From contig NZ_JAABOO010000003.1 of NCBI RefSeq assembly GCF_010671605.1, positions 561,993 to 625,992 of the forward strand: 64,000 nt of DNA. Direction: 5' to 3'. The first letter of the stretch is position 1. Every line of letters begins with the position of its first letter. Positions 8,512 to 17,010 of this stretch are shown piece after piece. Both the position numbers and the translations under genes were made by a program. This DNA is from Leptobacterium flavescens. GTDB lineage: Bacteria; Bacteroidota; Bacteroidia; Flavobacteriales; Flavobacteriaceae. Under the pieces are notes generated by a model. That model saw nothing but the letters and a program-made list of their open reading frames with translations, did not search any database and was not told the origin of the DNA.

Positions 8512-9267
8512 TCATACCAACCCCAGTCCGCCGCTTGCTTCGATATATTGTCCGGTTATCCATTCTCCTGCTTCCGATGCCAGGAAAACAATGACTTTGG
8601 AAATATCATCCGGTTTTCCCACCCGTTGAAAGGCGGTCATTTTACTCACCGCTTCCCGGACCTCAATATCTTTAAAGCGTTCTTTGTTCATATCGGTATC
8701 TATAGAACCCGGAGCAATGGCATTTACCGTAATTTTCCTGGGACCCAATGCTGTGGCCAGGGATAAGGTAAAGTTGTCGATGGCCGCTTTGGTCATAGAG
8801 TAAGCCCCGTATTCATACTTGGGCTTTTTAGAGAGGTAGGAGGAAATATTAATGATCCGCCCACCGTCATTAAGCCGGGAGATTGCCTGCTGCGTAATAA
8901 AAAAAGGAGATTTTACATTTACAGCAAACTGTTCATCAAACTGGGTTTCGGTAATCTCTTCCAATCCGAATTTGTTAAGGATACCTGCATTATTGATCAG
9001 GATATCCAGTTTTTTACCTTTGAGAAGCTGATCGATCTCCTTAAACAAGGCGGTGATATTTTCGAGGGATGAAAAGTCGGCTTTCAGAGCTATCGCTTTT
9101 CCGCCGAAGGCTTCTATTTCTTCTACGGTCTTAAGTGCCGCTTCTCTTTGGTTGGCATAATGCACGATCACGAATGCTCCTTCTGTAGCCAGATGTACAG
9201 CTGCCGATTTACCTATTCCCCGACTCGCGCCGGTTACCAGGGCTATTTTATCCTGAAGTTTTTTCAT
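8512..9267 (-). CDS. SDR-family NAD(P)-dependent oxidoreductase
   Basis: A classical short-chain dehydrogenase of 251 residues. Visible elements are the nucleotide-binding TGASRGIG (12-19), NNAG at 92-95, catalytic Ser142/143, and Tyr156-x-x-x-Lys160, followed by the PG motif AIAPGSIDTDM. The sequence resembles 3-oxoacyl-ACP reductase-like and glucose-dehydrogenase-like SDRs, but the substrate cannot be read from these motifs. It is first in a likely three-gene unit with the deaminase and the sulfurtransferase. Confidence 0.85.
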   Translation of the reverse strand: MKKLQDKIALVTGASRGIGKSAAVHLATEGAFVIVHYANQREAALKTVEEIEAFGGKAIALKADFSSLENITALFKEIDQLLKGKKLDILINNAGILNKFGLEEITETQFDEQFAVNVKSPFFITQQAISRLNDGGRIINISSYLSKKPKYEYGAYSMTKAAIDNFTLSLATALGPRKITVNAIAPGSIDTDMNKERFKDIEVREAVSKMTAFQRVGKPDDISKVIVFLASEAGEWITGQYIEASGGLGLV

Positions 9268-9406
9268 CTGTATATGTCGTTTGTATACTGCAGTTTTACC
9301 GGGGGGCAGTTACTGAAATCAGATAACAACAGTGCCTTTTCTTAGGACAGATAAATGTAGAAAATATTCTTAAGCAAGGTGCTCTCGAATACGTTAAAAT
9401 AAAGCT

Positions 9407-9967
9407 TCAATTATACTTTGGAGGTTCGTAGAGTTCAGGATAGGTCTTCCTTGATATACAATTCCCAATTTCGCAATAGGCTTCACTTACATAAGAAGTG
9501 AGATTAGCTTCTTCCAGGATCTTTTCCAGTTTTATGCAGTTCCTGAAATCGACTTCGGAGACTTTATAAAAATTCCCGTCCTTGGACCCGGAAACACTCA
9601 GGCAGACCCTTCCGTCCTCGATCCAGCAAAAACAGGGGATCCTGTCTATTTTGGTATGCTGAGGCTGCTCGTATTCGGGCAGATCGGGGATCCTCAATTG
9701 TTCTATCTGAGGTTTTTTACTCCAGAAACTCTTTTTCGGAGCTTCCTCGGGGATCTTCTCCAACTTAATGGTCAAATGATCCAGGATCTCTACCAGTTCC
9801 TTTACATCTTTGTATTCCAACCAGATCTGGAAAGAATCTCCGTCTTTAGAATGATTGTTGGCGGCTCTCATAAAAAAGCCGTATTTAAGCTGACTTGCCC
9901 AAAACCGAATGTGGTATTTTGGGAAGTTCATAAAGAGCCAGTCGTCCGATAATTTGTGTGCCGCCAT
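9407..9967 (-). CDS. Hypothetical protein, 186 residues
   Basis: No family is recognised. The protein is soluble-looking with no signal peptide and starts with an aromatic-rich stretch. Residues about 70-105 hold a charged linker rich in Lys, Glu and Pro (IPEEAPKKSFWSKKP). The C-terminal third has several Cys residues (CFCW, YCEIGNC) and ends KTYPELYEPPKYN. The Cys residues do not form a known zinc motif. It is a monocistronic gene flanked by spacers of 139 and 94 bases. Codon use looks like that of its neighbours. Confidence 0.6.
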   Translation of the reverse strand: MAAHKLSDDWLFMNFPKYHIRFWASQLKYGFFMRAANNHSKDGDSFQIWLEYKDVKELVEILDHLTIKLEKIPEEAPKKSFWSKKPQIEQLRIPDLPEYEQPQHTKIDRIPCFCWIEDGRVCLSVSGSKDGNFYKVSEVDFRNCIKLEKILEEANLTSYVSEAYCEIGNCISRKTYPELYEPPKYN

Positions 9968-10061
9968 TTTGAATAGTTTCTAAAAGTCAGAGTAACAGTA
10001 TTATAAATATACAAAATGAAAAACAAATGTTAAAAACGAACTTCAGGCCCTTTTAAAATCA

Positions 10062-10922
10062 TTACAGCGCTTCCAGATGACAGGATTTGTCATTATTTAA
10101 TAAGCCTGTCCTGTACATCATGATCTGTTCCTTTACCCTGTTTTCCTGTTTATCGGTCAGCTCATTCATCCATTCGTCATCCACATAGTTCATATAATTA
10201 TGAATGGGAGCAAACTCTCCTGCATTACAGGCGTTATGCGGTTGCCCGTCTGCCGGTTTTCCGTAATTGGGCCCCGAATGTGCAGGGGTGTCCTCTACAT
10301 GATCTCCAAAACCGCTGCAACCGTCCTGAAAAGTATGGTAAAGACCCAGCCAGTGACCTACTTCATGCACAGCAGTCATTCCCAGGTTAAAAGGAGCTGC
10401 ATTACCCCCGGGCAGGGATTCGTCCAGAACCACCACTCCGTCCCTTACCGGATCTCCGGCCAGATCGAAAGGGAAAGTCGCCCATCCCAATAAGCCGTTC
10501 TGTAAGCCGGCGGTATAGAAATTAAGGTATTTTGTAGGATCTGAAGATAAGGCACTTTTAGCTTCGCGTTCGGCAAAACTCCCGTGCCCCATCCGGTACC
10601 AGTCATGATTATCTACCGATCGTGTAAGTTCTTCATTATAACCGAACACCAGATTAGACCCGCTAAAAGCGTCATTTAGTAATTCTACCTGCCTTTCTCT
10701 TTGCTCCAGTGAAATAAGCCCCTGGCTTCCATAAGTAAGGTGTATAAACCTGATCTCGATGTGCAAAGTATCAAATGAGACCCTTCTTTGCCGGTTGGAG
10801 AGAAGTTCTTCATCTACCCTGAACATATCTACAGGGGTAGGGATCTTGGTGGCGCAGCCTCTTCCTCTTCTGGAGAATTCCTCCATATCTGCAAATTCTT
10901 TTCCGTTAATAGTAATAGCCAT
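10062..10922 (-). CDS. M43-family (pappalysin/cytophagalysin-like) zinc metalloprotease
   Basis: A 286-residue metzincin. The zinc-binding motif His186-Glu-x-x-His190-x-x-Gly-x-x-His196 is complete, and the Met-turn is seen in HNYMNYVDD near residue 262. The segment RGCAT near residue 20 and the Cys pairs in DGCSGF and HNACNAG match the cytophagalysin branch. Family members are usually secreted proteases with a signal peptide and a C-terminal sorting domain; neither is visible here, and the frame starts MAITINGKEF. The substrate is unknown. Confidence 0.85.
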   Translation of the reverse strand: MAITINGKEFADMEEFSRRGRGCATKIPTPVDMFRVDEELLSNRQRRVSFDTLHIEIRFIHLTYGSQGLISLEQRERQVELLNDAFSGSNLVFGYNEELTRSVDNHDWYRMGHGSFAEREAKSALSSDPTKYLNFYTAGLQNGLLGWATFPFDLAGDPVRDGVVVLDESLPGGNAAPFNLGMTAVHEVGHWLGLYHTFQDGCSGFGDHVEDTPAHSGPNYGKPADGQPHNACNAGEFAPIHNYMNYVDDEWMNELTDKQENRVKEQIMMYRTGLLNNDKSCHLEAL

Positions 10923-11063
10923 AATATCTGTTTTAAGGGTTAAACAAATTTGTCAAAGCTTTTTTACAAGCTTCACTTACTAATACGTACGCATCAAACT
11001 TCAAAAGAGTTCAGTAGAAACTGTTAAAATTAAAGACTTTATATACAGGAGATTAACTTGCTT

Positions 11064-11765
11064 TCAGTCAATACTGCCTGAACTATCGTTTAATGATGTT
11101 AGTAAACCTTTCACGATCAGAAATTGCGCGGCAGCATAGGTCCCCATTACCCAGATATGGGAAAGAGGGATTTCTGTGAGGAATTTATTTAAGGCGAGAA
11201 TACTATCAGAAGCCAGAAAGAAAAGAGCCCCCGCAAAGACCAGAAGAAAACTGTTTTTATTAACCCTGCCATAGCGTTTTACAGATGTTATTGCCATAAA
11301 GAGAATGACCAGGATATAAATAATGACCGGTAGCATTAGTGCCCCGAGTTGAGGTTTCAGTATTGAAAAGAGAAAAATACTATAGGCCAGCAGGGCCGCT
11401 ATAAAAAGATTAAAGGCAGGAGGGTTCTTTAGGGCTCTCTGCCTTAGGAATGTAATACTGTAAAAGATATGTGCGGTTAGGAAAGACAGCAGCCCCAGGA
11501 TAAAATAGGTTCCTGAGATCCCGTCGTACAGGAGAAAAATATCACCCAGAAGGGAAAAGCCAAGAGCCAGCATAGCGGGAAGGTAGATCTTTTTCTGAAG
11601 CTTTTTTCCGGAAACACCAAAATATATCAGAAGTGACAACAGGATCAGGGGTTTGCTGAATTGCCGGTACAGACTTAATCCGTAGGTTGTCAATACCAGA
11701 TCGAGAACTACCAGAAAAAGAAAGAGCAAAAGAAAATAGTTGCTTTTTGTGCCGGATGATGTCAT
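11064..11765 (-). CDS. Lysoplasmalogenase-like membrane protein (YhhN family)
   Basis: A 233-residue integral membrane protein with about eight transmembrane helices and the YhhN/TMEM86 pattern: SLLGDIFLLYD in helix 3, LGLLSFLTAHIFYSITF, and FFLASDSILALNKF near the end, with the conserved Asp residues in the membrane. Family members cleave the vinyl ether bond of lysoplasmalogens; whether this one does is unknown. The ATG overlaps the stop of the upstream membrane-protein gene by 4 bases. Confidence 0.78.
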   Translation of the reverse strand: MTSSGTKSNYFLLLFLFLVVLDLVLTTYGLSLYRQFSKPLILLSLLIYFGVSGKKLQKKIYLPAMLALGFSLLGDIFLLYDGISGTYFILGLLSFLTAHIFYSITFLRQRALKNPPAFNLFIAALLAYSIFLFSILKPQLGALMLPVIIYILVILFMAITSVKRYGRVNKNSFLLVFAGALFFLASDSILALNKFLTEIPLSHIWVMGTYAAAQFLIVKGLLTSLNDSSGSID

Positions 11766-12121
11766 TCAGATCTTTTGTTTTTAATTCGGCTTCCTGCATA
11801 GGCCAGGGGAGCAAAAAGGAAAATTGTCAGTAGCTGAGACCAATAGGTTTCTGCTTCGGCCTGGGCCAGGATCGATACCAGTGCAATGATGGCAATAAGA
11901 GCACTTAAGGCTATTCCGGCTTTTTTTGCATTTTCTCTTGCAATCCCTGCAGTCAGGTAGCCTGCAAAAAAAGCGAACAAGCCACCTACGAATGCGGAGA
12001 TCAGGATCAGGTTAGGAGATACTACGCGGGAATAATCTATTCCGCCAAATCCAAACAGAAGAACTGCGCTAAATGTGAAAAACACATACCCTGCCACTAC
12101 GGCCAGAAGATTTCGTATCAT
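11762..12121 (-). CDS. Small hypothetical membrane protein
   Basis: A 119-residue protein with four transmembrane helices (about 5-25, 36-58, 70-90 and 95-112) separated by short loops; the C-terminus is basic (GSRIKNKRSE). No enzyme motif is visible and the family is not recognised. It is translationally coupled on both sides: its start overlaps the VOC gene stop and its stop overlaps the lysoplasmalogenase start, so the three probably form one operon. Confidence 0.65.
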   Translation of the reverse strand: MIRNLLAVVAGYVFFTFSAVLLFGFGGIDYSRVVSPNLILISAFVGGLFAFFAGYLTAGIARENAKKAGIALSALIAIIALVSILAQAEAETYWSQLLTIFLFAPLAYAGSRIKNKRSE

Positions 12122-12537
12122 TTTTTATCTTTTTTTTGCCCCAGGGAAAACCAGTTGCCCGAGTCGTCTTTAAACAATGCTTCATATCCATAGAATTCCT
12201 TTGTGGGAGGTTTTTTAAATTCTACTCCTTTAGCTTTTAGTTCCTCATAGGTCGCCATCAGGTCATTACATTCAAAAACGCCAAAACCGAAGGTTCCCTC
12301 ACTAACCATGGTTCTCATTTGAGCTGCCGCATCACCCTTAAACATCATTCCTTCCTGGATAGACATAAGGGATATTTCCAGATCGGGTTGTTCGGGCGGA
12401 CAAACCGTTAACCAGCGCATATCGGGTCCCATGGAAGCATCGGTATGTACTTTAAAACCCAGCTTATTGACGTAAAAATCGTAAGCGCTGTCCTGATCTA
12501 GGACAAATATGCTCACGTGATTCATTCTGGTAATCAT
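12118..12537 (-). CDS. VOC (glyoxalase/dioxygenase superfamily) protein
   Basis: A 139-residue single-domain VOC protein. It opens with NHVSIFVLDQDSAYDFYVNKLGF, the first beta-alpha-beta-beta-beta module, and closes with the GYEALFKDDSGNWFSLGQ strand. The usual metal ligands His and Glu can be placed at His7 and near the C-terminal strand, but the final ligand is uncertain. The substrate is unknown. It lies 55 bases downstream of a small AraC-type regulator, a pairing that recurs at 14-16 kb. Confidence 0.8.
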   Translation of the reverse strand: MITRMNHVSIFVLDQDSAYDFYVNKLGFKVHTDASMGPDMRWLTVCPPEQPDLEISLMSIQEGMMFKGDAAAQMRTMVSEGTFGFGVFECNDLMATYEELKAKGVEFKKPPTKEFYGYEALFKDDSGNWFSLGQKKDKK

Positions 12538-12592
12538 ACTTTTTGTTTTAGTGATTTCTGATTCAAAATTCGATGATAACTTTTTAACTCAC

Positions 12593-13030
12593 TTATTGAA
12601 AATTGCTATTTTCTGTCCAACCCTGTTGTGAAGCAAAACAATTCGGAACGAATTTTACAGGAGTTGTAGCAATTTCCTGTTTCCTTTTTATTTTTTGCTG
12701 TTGAAAACCAGAGGGTGTAGAACCTGTATATCGTTTAAACAAAGCTGTAAAGGAACTGATGCTTTCAAAACCTACGGCAAAGCAGGTATCCGTAATGCTC
12801 ATGTCTGATGACAGGAGTTCCTTTGCTCTGTCGATACGAACCCTGGTCAGGTACTGATGAGGGGTATAGTCGTAAGTTTTTTTAAACAAACGGGTAAAAT
12901 GGAATTTGGAAAAGAAAGCTACATCGGCTATTTCATCCAGATTGATATTGGCGGAATAATGCTCATCAATGAATAATTTAGCTTGCACCAGTTGCCTGTA
13001 AACATATATTTTTGGAAGTTGTCCGGCCAT
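12593..13030 (-). CDS. Small AraC-family transcriptional regulator
   Basis: At 145 residues this is essentially only the AraC DNA-binding domain: two helix-turn-helix units (INLDEIADVAFFSKFHFTRLFK and SITDTCFAVGFESISSFTALFK) with the closing family signature up to TPSGFQ. No ligand-binding domain precedes it, so the signal it answers to is not visible. It lies between a TfoX-like gene, whose stop is 3 bases upstream of its start, and a VOC gene it may control. Confidence 0.85.
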   Translation of the reverse strand: MAGQLPKIYVYRQLVQAKLFIDEHYSANINLDEIADVAFFSKFHFTRLFKKTYDYTPHQYLTRVRIDRAKELLSSDMSITDTCFAVGFESISSFTALFKRYTGSTPSGFQQQKIKRKQEIATTPVKFVPNCFASQQGWTENSNFQ

Positions 13031-13033
13031 GTC

Positions 13034-13357
13034 CTACTTTGATATATCGATAGATCTTTTTGCCCAGTTTAACAGCTCTTCCCTGTTCTCCAGAACTGCG
13101 TCCGGAATGGAAAAATATGGCATTCTGCTGTGCTGATGTGAACCTGCTGCCTCATATTCGGCTTTATTGGCTTTATCTGCCTTTAAATAACACTGGCCTT
13201 TGGAATCGACAATCCCGAACATTTTTCCTTCATGAAATATACCATGACCACCGAACATCTTTTTGGAAGATATACTTCCGATATCATTTAACTGTTCCAC
13301 CAAGGCTTCAGCAGCAAGTACCGAAGCATTGGTCAGTTTATCTCCTTTTACACCCAT
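13034..13357 (-). CDS. TfoX/Sxy N-terminal-domain protein
   Basis: A 107-residue protein with the TfoX N-terminal domain pattern SSKKMFGGHGIFHEGKMFGIVDSKGQCYLKAD and a C-terminal helix ending in LLNWAKRSID. In Gammaproteobacteria TfoX/Sxy regulates competence, but short stand-alone domains like this are widespread in Bacteroidota without a known role. It is the first gene of a probable unit with the AraC regulator (3-base gap). Confidence 0.8.
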   Translation of the reverse strand: MGVKGDKLTNASVLAAEALVEQLNDIGSISSKKMFGGHGIFHEGKMFGIVDSKGQCYLKADKANKAEYEAAGSHQHSRMPYFSIPDAVLENREELLNWAKRSIDISK

Positions 13358-13387
13358 GACCTGTATTTTTCCCTTAAGATAGGGGTT

Positions 13388-14071
13388 TTATTCTAATTCC
13401 ATGACCTGCCCGATCCCGGGAAGTATCAACTCCTTATTGTGTTTTGAAAACAACTCCTCAGCTTTTGCTTTATCTATTTTGATCGGAGGAAAGGTGTCGA
13501 AATGATATCCGATAATCTTATCACATTCTATATAATCGCTGGCAATCAGGGCATCTTCATAACCCATGGTAAAATTATCTCCCACCGGTAGGACGGCCAG
13601 GTCCAGCTTAGGGCAGGTTTTGGGAATAAGCTTCATATCTTCGGTAAGAGCCGTATCTCCGGCTATATAAATACATTTTTCCTCATTCCAGATCACAAAT
13701 CCACCGGGATTACCTCCGTAGGTCCCGTCGGGAAGCACACTGGAATGAATGGCATTTACATATTTAACGGTCCCGAAATCGAACTTAAACTTTCCTCCGT
13801 GGTTCATAGGGTGTCCGTTTAATCCTTTTTGCCCGAACCAGGAGATGATCTCATAATTGGAGATCAAGGTTGCTCCTGTGTTATTAGCTATTTTCTCAAC
13901 ATCCAGTACATGATCTTCGTGCCCGTGTGTGATCAGGATATAATCGGCTTCCAGGGCTGAGATATCTATATTTCCGGCAAGAGGGTTCCCGCTGATAAAA
14001 GGATCTATTAACAACTTTTTGCTGCCAAATTCCAGGGCTAAGGATGCATGGCCCAAATAGGTTATTTTCAT
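13388..14071 (-). CDS. UPF0173/UlaG-like metal-dependent hydrolase (metallo-beta-lactamase fold)
   Basis: A 227-residue cytosolic protein with a complete metallo-beta-lactamase metal site: THGHEDH (ligand His, His, Asp, His), a further His in AIHSSVLPD, AGDTAL with the bridging Asp, and YHFDTFP near the C-terminus. This pattern is typical of UPF0173/UlaG-like hydrolases, whose substrates include lactonised or phosphodiester compounds. No substrate is assigned. It lies 94 bases downstream of a VOC gene. Confidence 0.85.
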   Translation of the reverse strand: MKITYLGHASLALEFGSKKLLIDPFISGNPLAGNIDISALEADYILITHGHEDHVLDVEKIANNTGATLISNYEIISWFGQKGLNGHPMNHGGKFKFDFGTVKYVNAIHSSVLPDGTYGGNPGGFVIWNEEKCIYIAGDTALTEDMKLIPKTCPKLDLAVLPVGDNFTMGYEDALIASDYIECDKIIGYHFDTFPPIKIDKAKAEELFSKHNKELILPGIGQVMELE

Positions 14072-14165
14072 TTGTTCTTAATTTTAGTTATCGCAAACCG
14101 ACCTCAGAGGGGACGGAAGCATTAAAGTTAGAAAGTTTAATGAAAATAACGAAAAGCTTTATGTT

Positions 14166-14567
14166 TTAAGCCTGTTTAAATGAAGCGAGAATATGATCGT
14201 GATATTGAACAGCACAGAGGAGATTGCCTTCCGTATCCGTAAACTTGCAAATATGTCCCACATGGGGGATCTCGGTCTTTGGCATCAGGATAGTTCCTCC
14301 GGCTTCCTGAACGGTAGCAATGGTCTTGTTGAGGTCTTTAACGGCGATAGAGCATTCAAAACCAATTACTTTTTCTTCCAAGGGAGAATACTTTCTGTCC
14401 TGCAGCGCTCCGATCAGTTCTCCTTTTTCGGAGGCCTTGGACCTTATCTGAAGAAAATCAGTGCCTCCGTAATCGTTAAATTTCCAGTTAAACACCTGTC
14501 CGTAAAATTTTGAAGCCCTTTGAATATCTTCCGTGTATATGGCAAAATGAGTGAGTTTATGTATCAT
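14166..14567 (-). CDS. VOC-family protein
   Basis: A 133-residue VOC-fold protein. It begins LTHFAIYTEDIQRASKFYGQVFNW, has the matching second module from about residue 70, and ends GHICKFTDTEGNLLCAVQYH. It shares the layout of the VOC proteins at 12118 and 16633 but differs clearly in sequence. It is 11 bases downstream of a lipoprotein with an NTF2-like domain and part of an AraC-led unit. The ligand is unknown. Confidence 0.8.
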   Translation of the reverse strand: MIHKLTHFAIYTEDIQRASKFYGQVFNWKFNDYGGTDFLQIRSKASEKGELIGALQDRKYSPLEEKVIGFECSIAVKDLNKTIATVQEAGGTILMPKTEIPHVGHICKFTDTEGNLLCAVQYHDHILASFKQA

Positions 14568-14578
14568 GATTAAAGTTT

Positions 14579-15064
14579 TTATTGGTCAGTATCTCTTGGT
14601 TTTTTTACAGAACTGTGCCCGATAAGGAATTTCCAGCTATCGTCTTCAGGGGTCAGGAGAATGGTAAAGGCTCCTTCGAGATGAAAACTATAACCTGTAT
14701 TCAGCACAAAGTCCTGCTTATATAGGGAGAAAAGAGTAGCGGTATTGTCATCTATTACATGGATATTGATGCCGGAAACCGTCATATGAACAGATCGGAC
14801 ACTTGGGTAAAAAGCTTCAATCCCTTCCAGAAGTGCCGCTCTGTCCGGGTATTGCAAAAGGCCGTCTTCCACCCAGTAAAAACGATCGTCTTTGGAAAAA
14901 TAAGAATCGATACCTTTTAATCCCTGAGTATTCAGCTGATTGACATAGGCATCAAACACCCCGGCAATTTCTTTTTTTATTTCGGCTTCCGGCCTGCTTT
15001 TGTTTTCCTCTTTACAGGATAACATCAGCAGAAAGAGGAGAAGAATGATCGGATATTGTTTCAT
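14579..15064 (-). CDS. Lipoprotein with NTF2/SnoaL-like domain
   Basis: This 161-residue protein starts with a lipoprotein signal peptide (hydrophobic residues 5-16, lipobox LMLSC with Cys17). The remainder has the NTF2-like alpha+beta-barrel pattern of DUF4440/SnoaL proteins: AGVFDAYVNQLN, DGLLQYPDRAALLEGI, and LEGAFTILLTPEDDSWKFLIGHSS. It is a surface- or periplasm-facing protein. Its ATG overlaps the stop of the AraC-type gene upstream. Whether it is an enzyme or a binding protein cannot be told. Confidence 0.75.
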   Translation of the reverse strand: MKQYPIILLLFLLMLSCKEENKSRPEAEIKKEIAGVFDAYVNQLNTQGLKGIDSYFSKDDRFYWVEDGLLQYPDRAALLEGIEAFYPSVRSVHMTVSGINIHVIDDNTATLFSLYKQDFVLNTGYSFHLEGAFTILLTPEDDSWKFLIGHSSVKKPRDTDQ

Positions 15065-15939
15065 GGTTTTTGTATTTCTATTGTTTTAAATGGTTTATCT
15101 GCATTCCAGTCTTTTGATATTTCTGTTTTAAGACTGTAGAAATTACTTTTATTACAGGAGATGATCCGAAGTTCCTGCTCGTATTTCTGAATAGCTCCCG
15201 GGGTAGTCCCTAAAAGGTCTTTATAGGAACGATTCATATGAGAATGATCCCAGAATCCGGTATCATAGGCGGTCTGGGTTAGCGACCTGCCCTTAAGAAC
15301 GAGATTGAGAGAATCTACCACCTTCATCCAGAGAATAAAGCTCTGTATCGGCTGCCCGACCTGCTCTTTAAATAAATGCCTTAACCTGCTTTCGGAAAGG
15401 CAGACATGACTGGCAACATCCTTTATTTTAAATTGCTTTTCCGGCGAATTGACAATAAATGAAATGGCATCTTCAATTCGCTTATCCCTTTTGGTCAACG
15501 GCTCAATCCGGATCAGGTGCTCCAGAATAGTATGGCACCCCTTAAAAAGTTCATCACAATCCTGTTTAACCAGCAACCCTTTAAAAAAGTCATTACTGAG
15601 CCTGCGGATATCTGAATTTTTAAGGTTACTGATGCTCTTTTCATTTAGATACTTCTCAGTGAGCTTTTTGGCGTACTCACTGTCTTTATCCAGGTAAAGG
15701 AAGAGTTGTATGCTGTTATTACTGTCCAGCTGATGCATATGCGAAGCCTGGATAATGGCAGCTGAATAAGCGGTCCATTCTGTCGAGCTGTCCTTCAGAA
15801 GAAATTCTTTGTCGATGTCGAAAACAAGCTGAAGGGTATTGTGTGAATGAGGGTTCGTATGAAAGGAAGTGCCCCAGAAAACACTGAGTCCGTTCCAGAC
15901 GTAAAGCGCCGATGTTTGTCCTTTATCTCCTTTTTCCAA
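15061..15939 (-). CDS. AraC-family transcriptional regulator with cupin-like sensory domain
   Basis: A 292-residue regulator with an N-terminal cupin-like ligand domain (about 10-150; HTNPHSHNTLQLVFDID) and a C-terminal AraC double helix-turn-helix (about 165-265; FKIKDVASHVCLSESRLRHLFK and LTQTAYDTGFWDHSHMNRSYK). No ATG lies near the N-terminus: the frame is closed upstream by a stop at 15943 and the likely start is TTG at 15939. It overlaps the downstream lipoprotein gene, which it probably controls together with the VOC gene. Confidence 0.8.
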   Translation of the reverse strand: MEKGDKGQTSALYVWNGLSVFWGTSFHTNPHSHNTLQLVFDIDKEFLLKDSSTEWTAYSAAIIQASHMHQLDSNNSIQLFLYLDKDSEYAKKLTEKYLNEKSISNLKNSDIRRLSNDFFKGLLVKQDCDELFKGCHTILEHLIRIEPLTKRDKRIEDAISFIVNSPEKQFKIKDVASHVCLSESRLRHLFKEQVGQPIQSFILWMKVVDSLNLVLKGRSLTQTAYDTGFWDHSHMNRSYKDLLGTTPGAIQKYEQELRIISCNKSNFYSLKTEISKDWNADKPFKTIEIQKP

Positions 15940-16002
15940 TTCTTATTGTATTGATAATGATGAAGGTACAAAAATCGAAAAGTGAAAACCTGTAAAAAGT
16001 GG

Positions 16003-16611
16003 CTAAGTTTCGGAGTCCCGGTATTTTTTCCAGGAACGGTAGTCTTTGGGAATATTTAGTTTTTTAAGTGTTTCCCATGCAACTATCGCTTCCTCCCGCT
16101 TTGCATCCGGCTCATTTTTCAGAAAATCGGAAACAAAATTAATGTAGCGGCCTGAGGGTACCTGCTCAAAGCTACCCTCGGCTTGATTTAGTTTTATATA
16201 TTCCTTTACCAGATCGCCGTAAGTGATCTTTATTCCCTGATTCAATTGTTCTTCCCTCCATCGGTTCAGGCGGTATCTCGCCCCTGACTTTCGTTTTAGG
16301 CCAGGTACTATTTTAAGAGCTTCGGAAACAATAAAATCTTTGGTTTCCCGGTTGCTGGTATAATTTACTATGGGAAGATCAAGACGCAAACCTATCTCAA
16401 TATCCTTTATTCCTTTTTTCGACAGGTTTTTTCTTTGAGAAGTCTTTATCTCTCCGGTTCTCAGAAAGTGTTTGATCAGATCTTCCAGTTCGTCCTTGCG
16501 AAGACGGGAAGTGGAGGGGATACCTATTTCTTTGGCAAAAGCCTTTATTTCGGTTGCATACCAATAAGCATTGTCGAACTGCTCTTCGGTCATGTCTTTT
16601 GATAACTTCAT
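16003..16611 (-). CDS. SAP-domain protein with DUF6434-like C-terminal part
   Basis: A 202-residue basic, probably DNA- or RNA-binding protein. The N-terminal 60 residues contain a SAP-like helix-loop-helix (IKAFAKEIGIPSTSRLRKDEL). The second half has RKSGARYRLNRWREEQLNQG and DLVKEYIKLNQAEG, the pattern seen in SAP/DUF6434 proteins of Bacteroidota and Firmicutes. No catalytic residue is evident and no role is established. It stands alone, with about 60 bases to the AraC gene and a divergent-free spacer upstream. Confidence 0.7.
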   Translation of the reverse strand: MKLSKDMTEEQFDNAYWYATEIKAFAKEIGIPSTSRLRKDELEDLIKHFLRTGEIKTSQRKNLSKKGIKDIEIGLRLDLPIVNYTSNRETKDFIVSEALKIVPGLKRKSGARYRLNRWREEQLNQGIKITYGDLVKEYIKLNQAEGSFEQVPSGRYINFVSDFLKNEPDAKREEAIVAWETLKKLNIPKDYRSWKKYRDSET

Positions 16612-16632
16612 TTTTTAAGTGTGTGTTTAGGG

Positions 16633-17010
16633 TCAGGAAATTCTCCAGGGTGGATTTTTTCTGTTGTCGCCTCCGTAAAAAAGAATAAGACGGTTAGCAT
16701 CGGGGTCTTTCAATCTGGCTTCTCTCCACAACCATCGCTTATCTTCGGGCAGCTCGTCAAATTCAATCCCCTTATCTATCAGCTCCTTTACTTTTTCATC
16801 CAGGTCCTCACATTCAAAGTAAATATAGGCACCTTCTCCTTTCGGAAGCTCTTTTACTTGATGGATGGAAAAAGTGGATTCGCCGTCCGGGCATTCAAAG
16901 CGTGCATAGTGAGGCAGGGACTTTACAATAAGTTTGAGCCCCAGTTTTTCATAAAAGGGGATAGATCTTGTCAGGTCCAGGGAAGGAACTGTTATCTGAT
17001 TTAAATTCAT
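16633..17010 (-). CDS. VOC-family protein (glyoxalase/bleomycin-resistance-like)
   Basis: A 125-residue VOC protein with two beta-alpha-beta modules: NQITVPSLDLTRSIPFYEKLGL at the start and the second ending LKDPDANRLILFYGG. It is the third VOC gene within about 5 kb. The start overlaps the stop of the thioesterase gene upstream, so the two are coupled. The ligand is unknown; drug resistance should not be assumed. Confidence 0.8.
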   Translation of the reverse strand: MNLNQITVPSLDLTRSIPFYEKLGLKLIVKSLPHYARFECPDGESTFSIHQVKELPKGEGAYIYFECEDLDEKVKELIDKGIEFDELPEDKRWLWREARLKDPDANRLILFYGGDNRKNPPWRIS

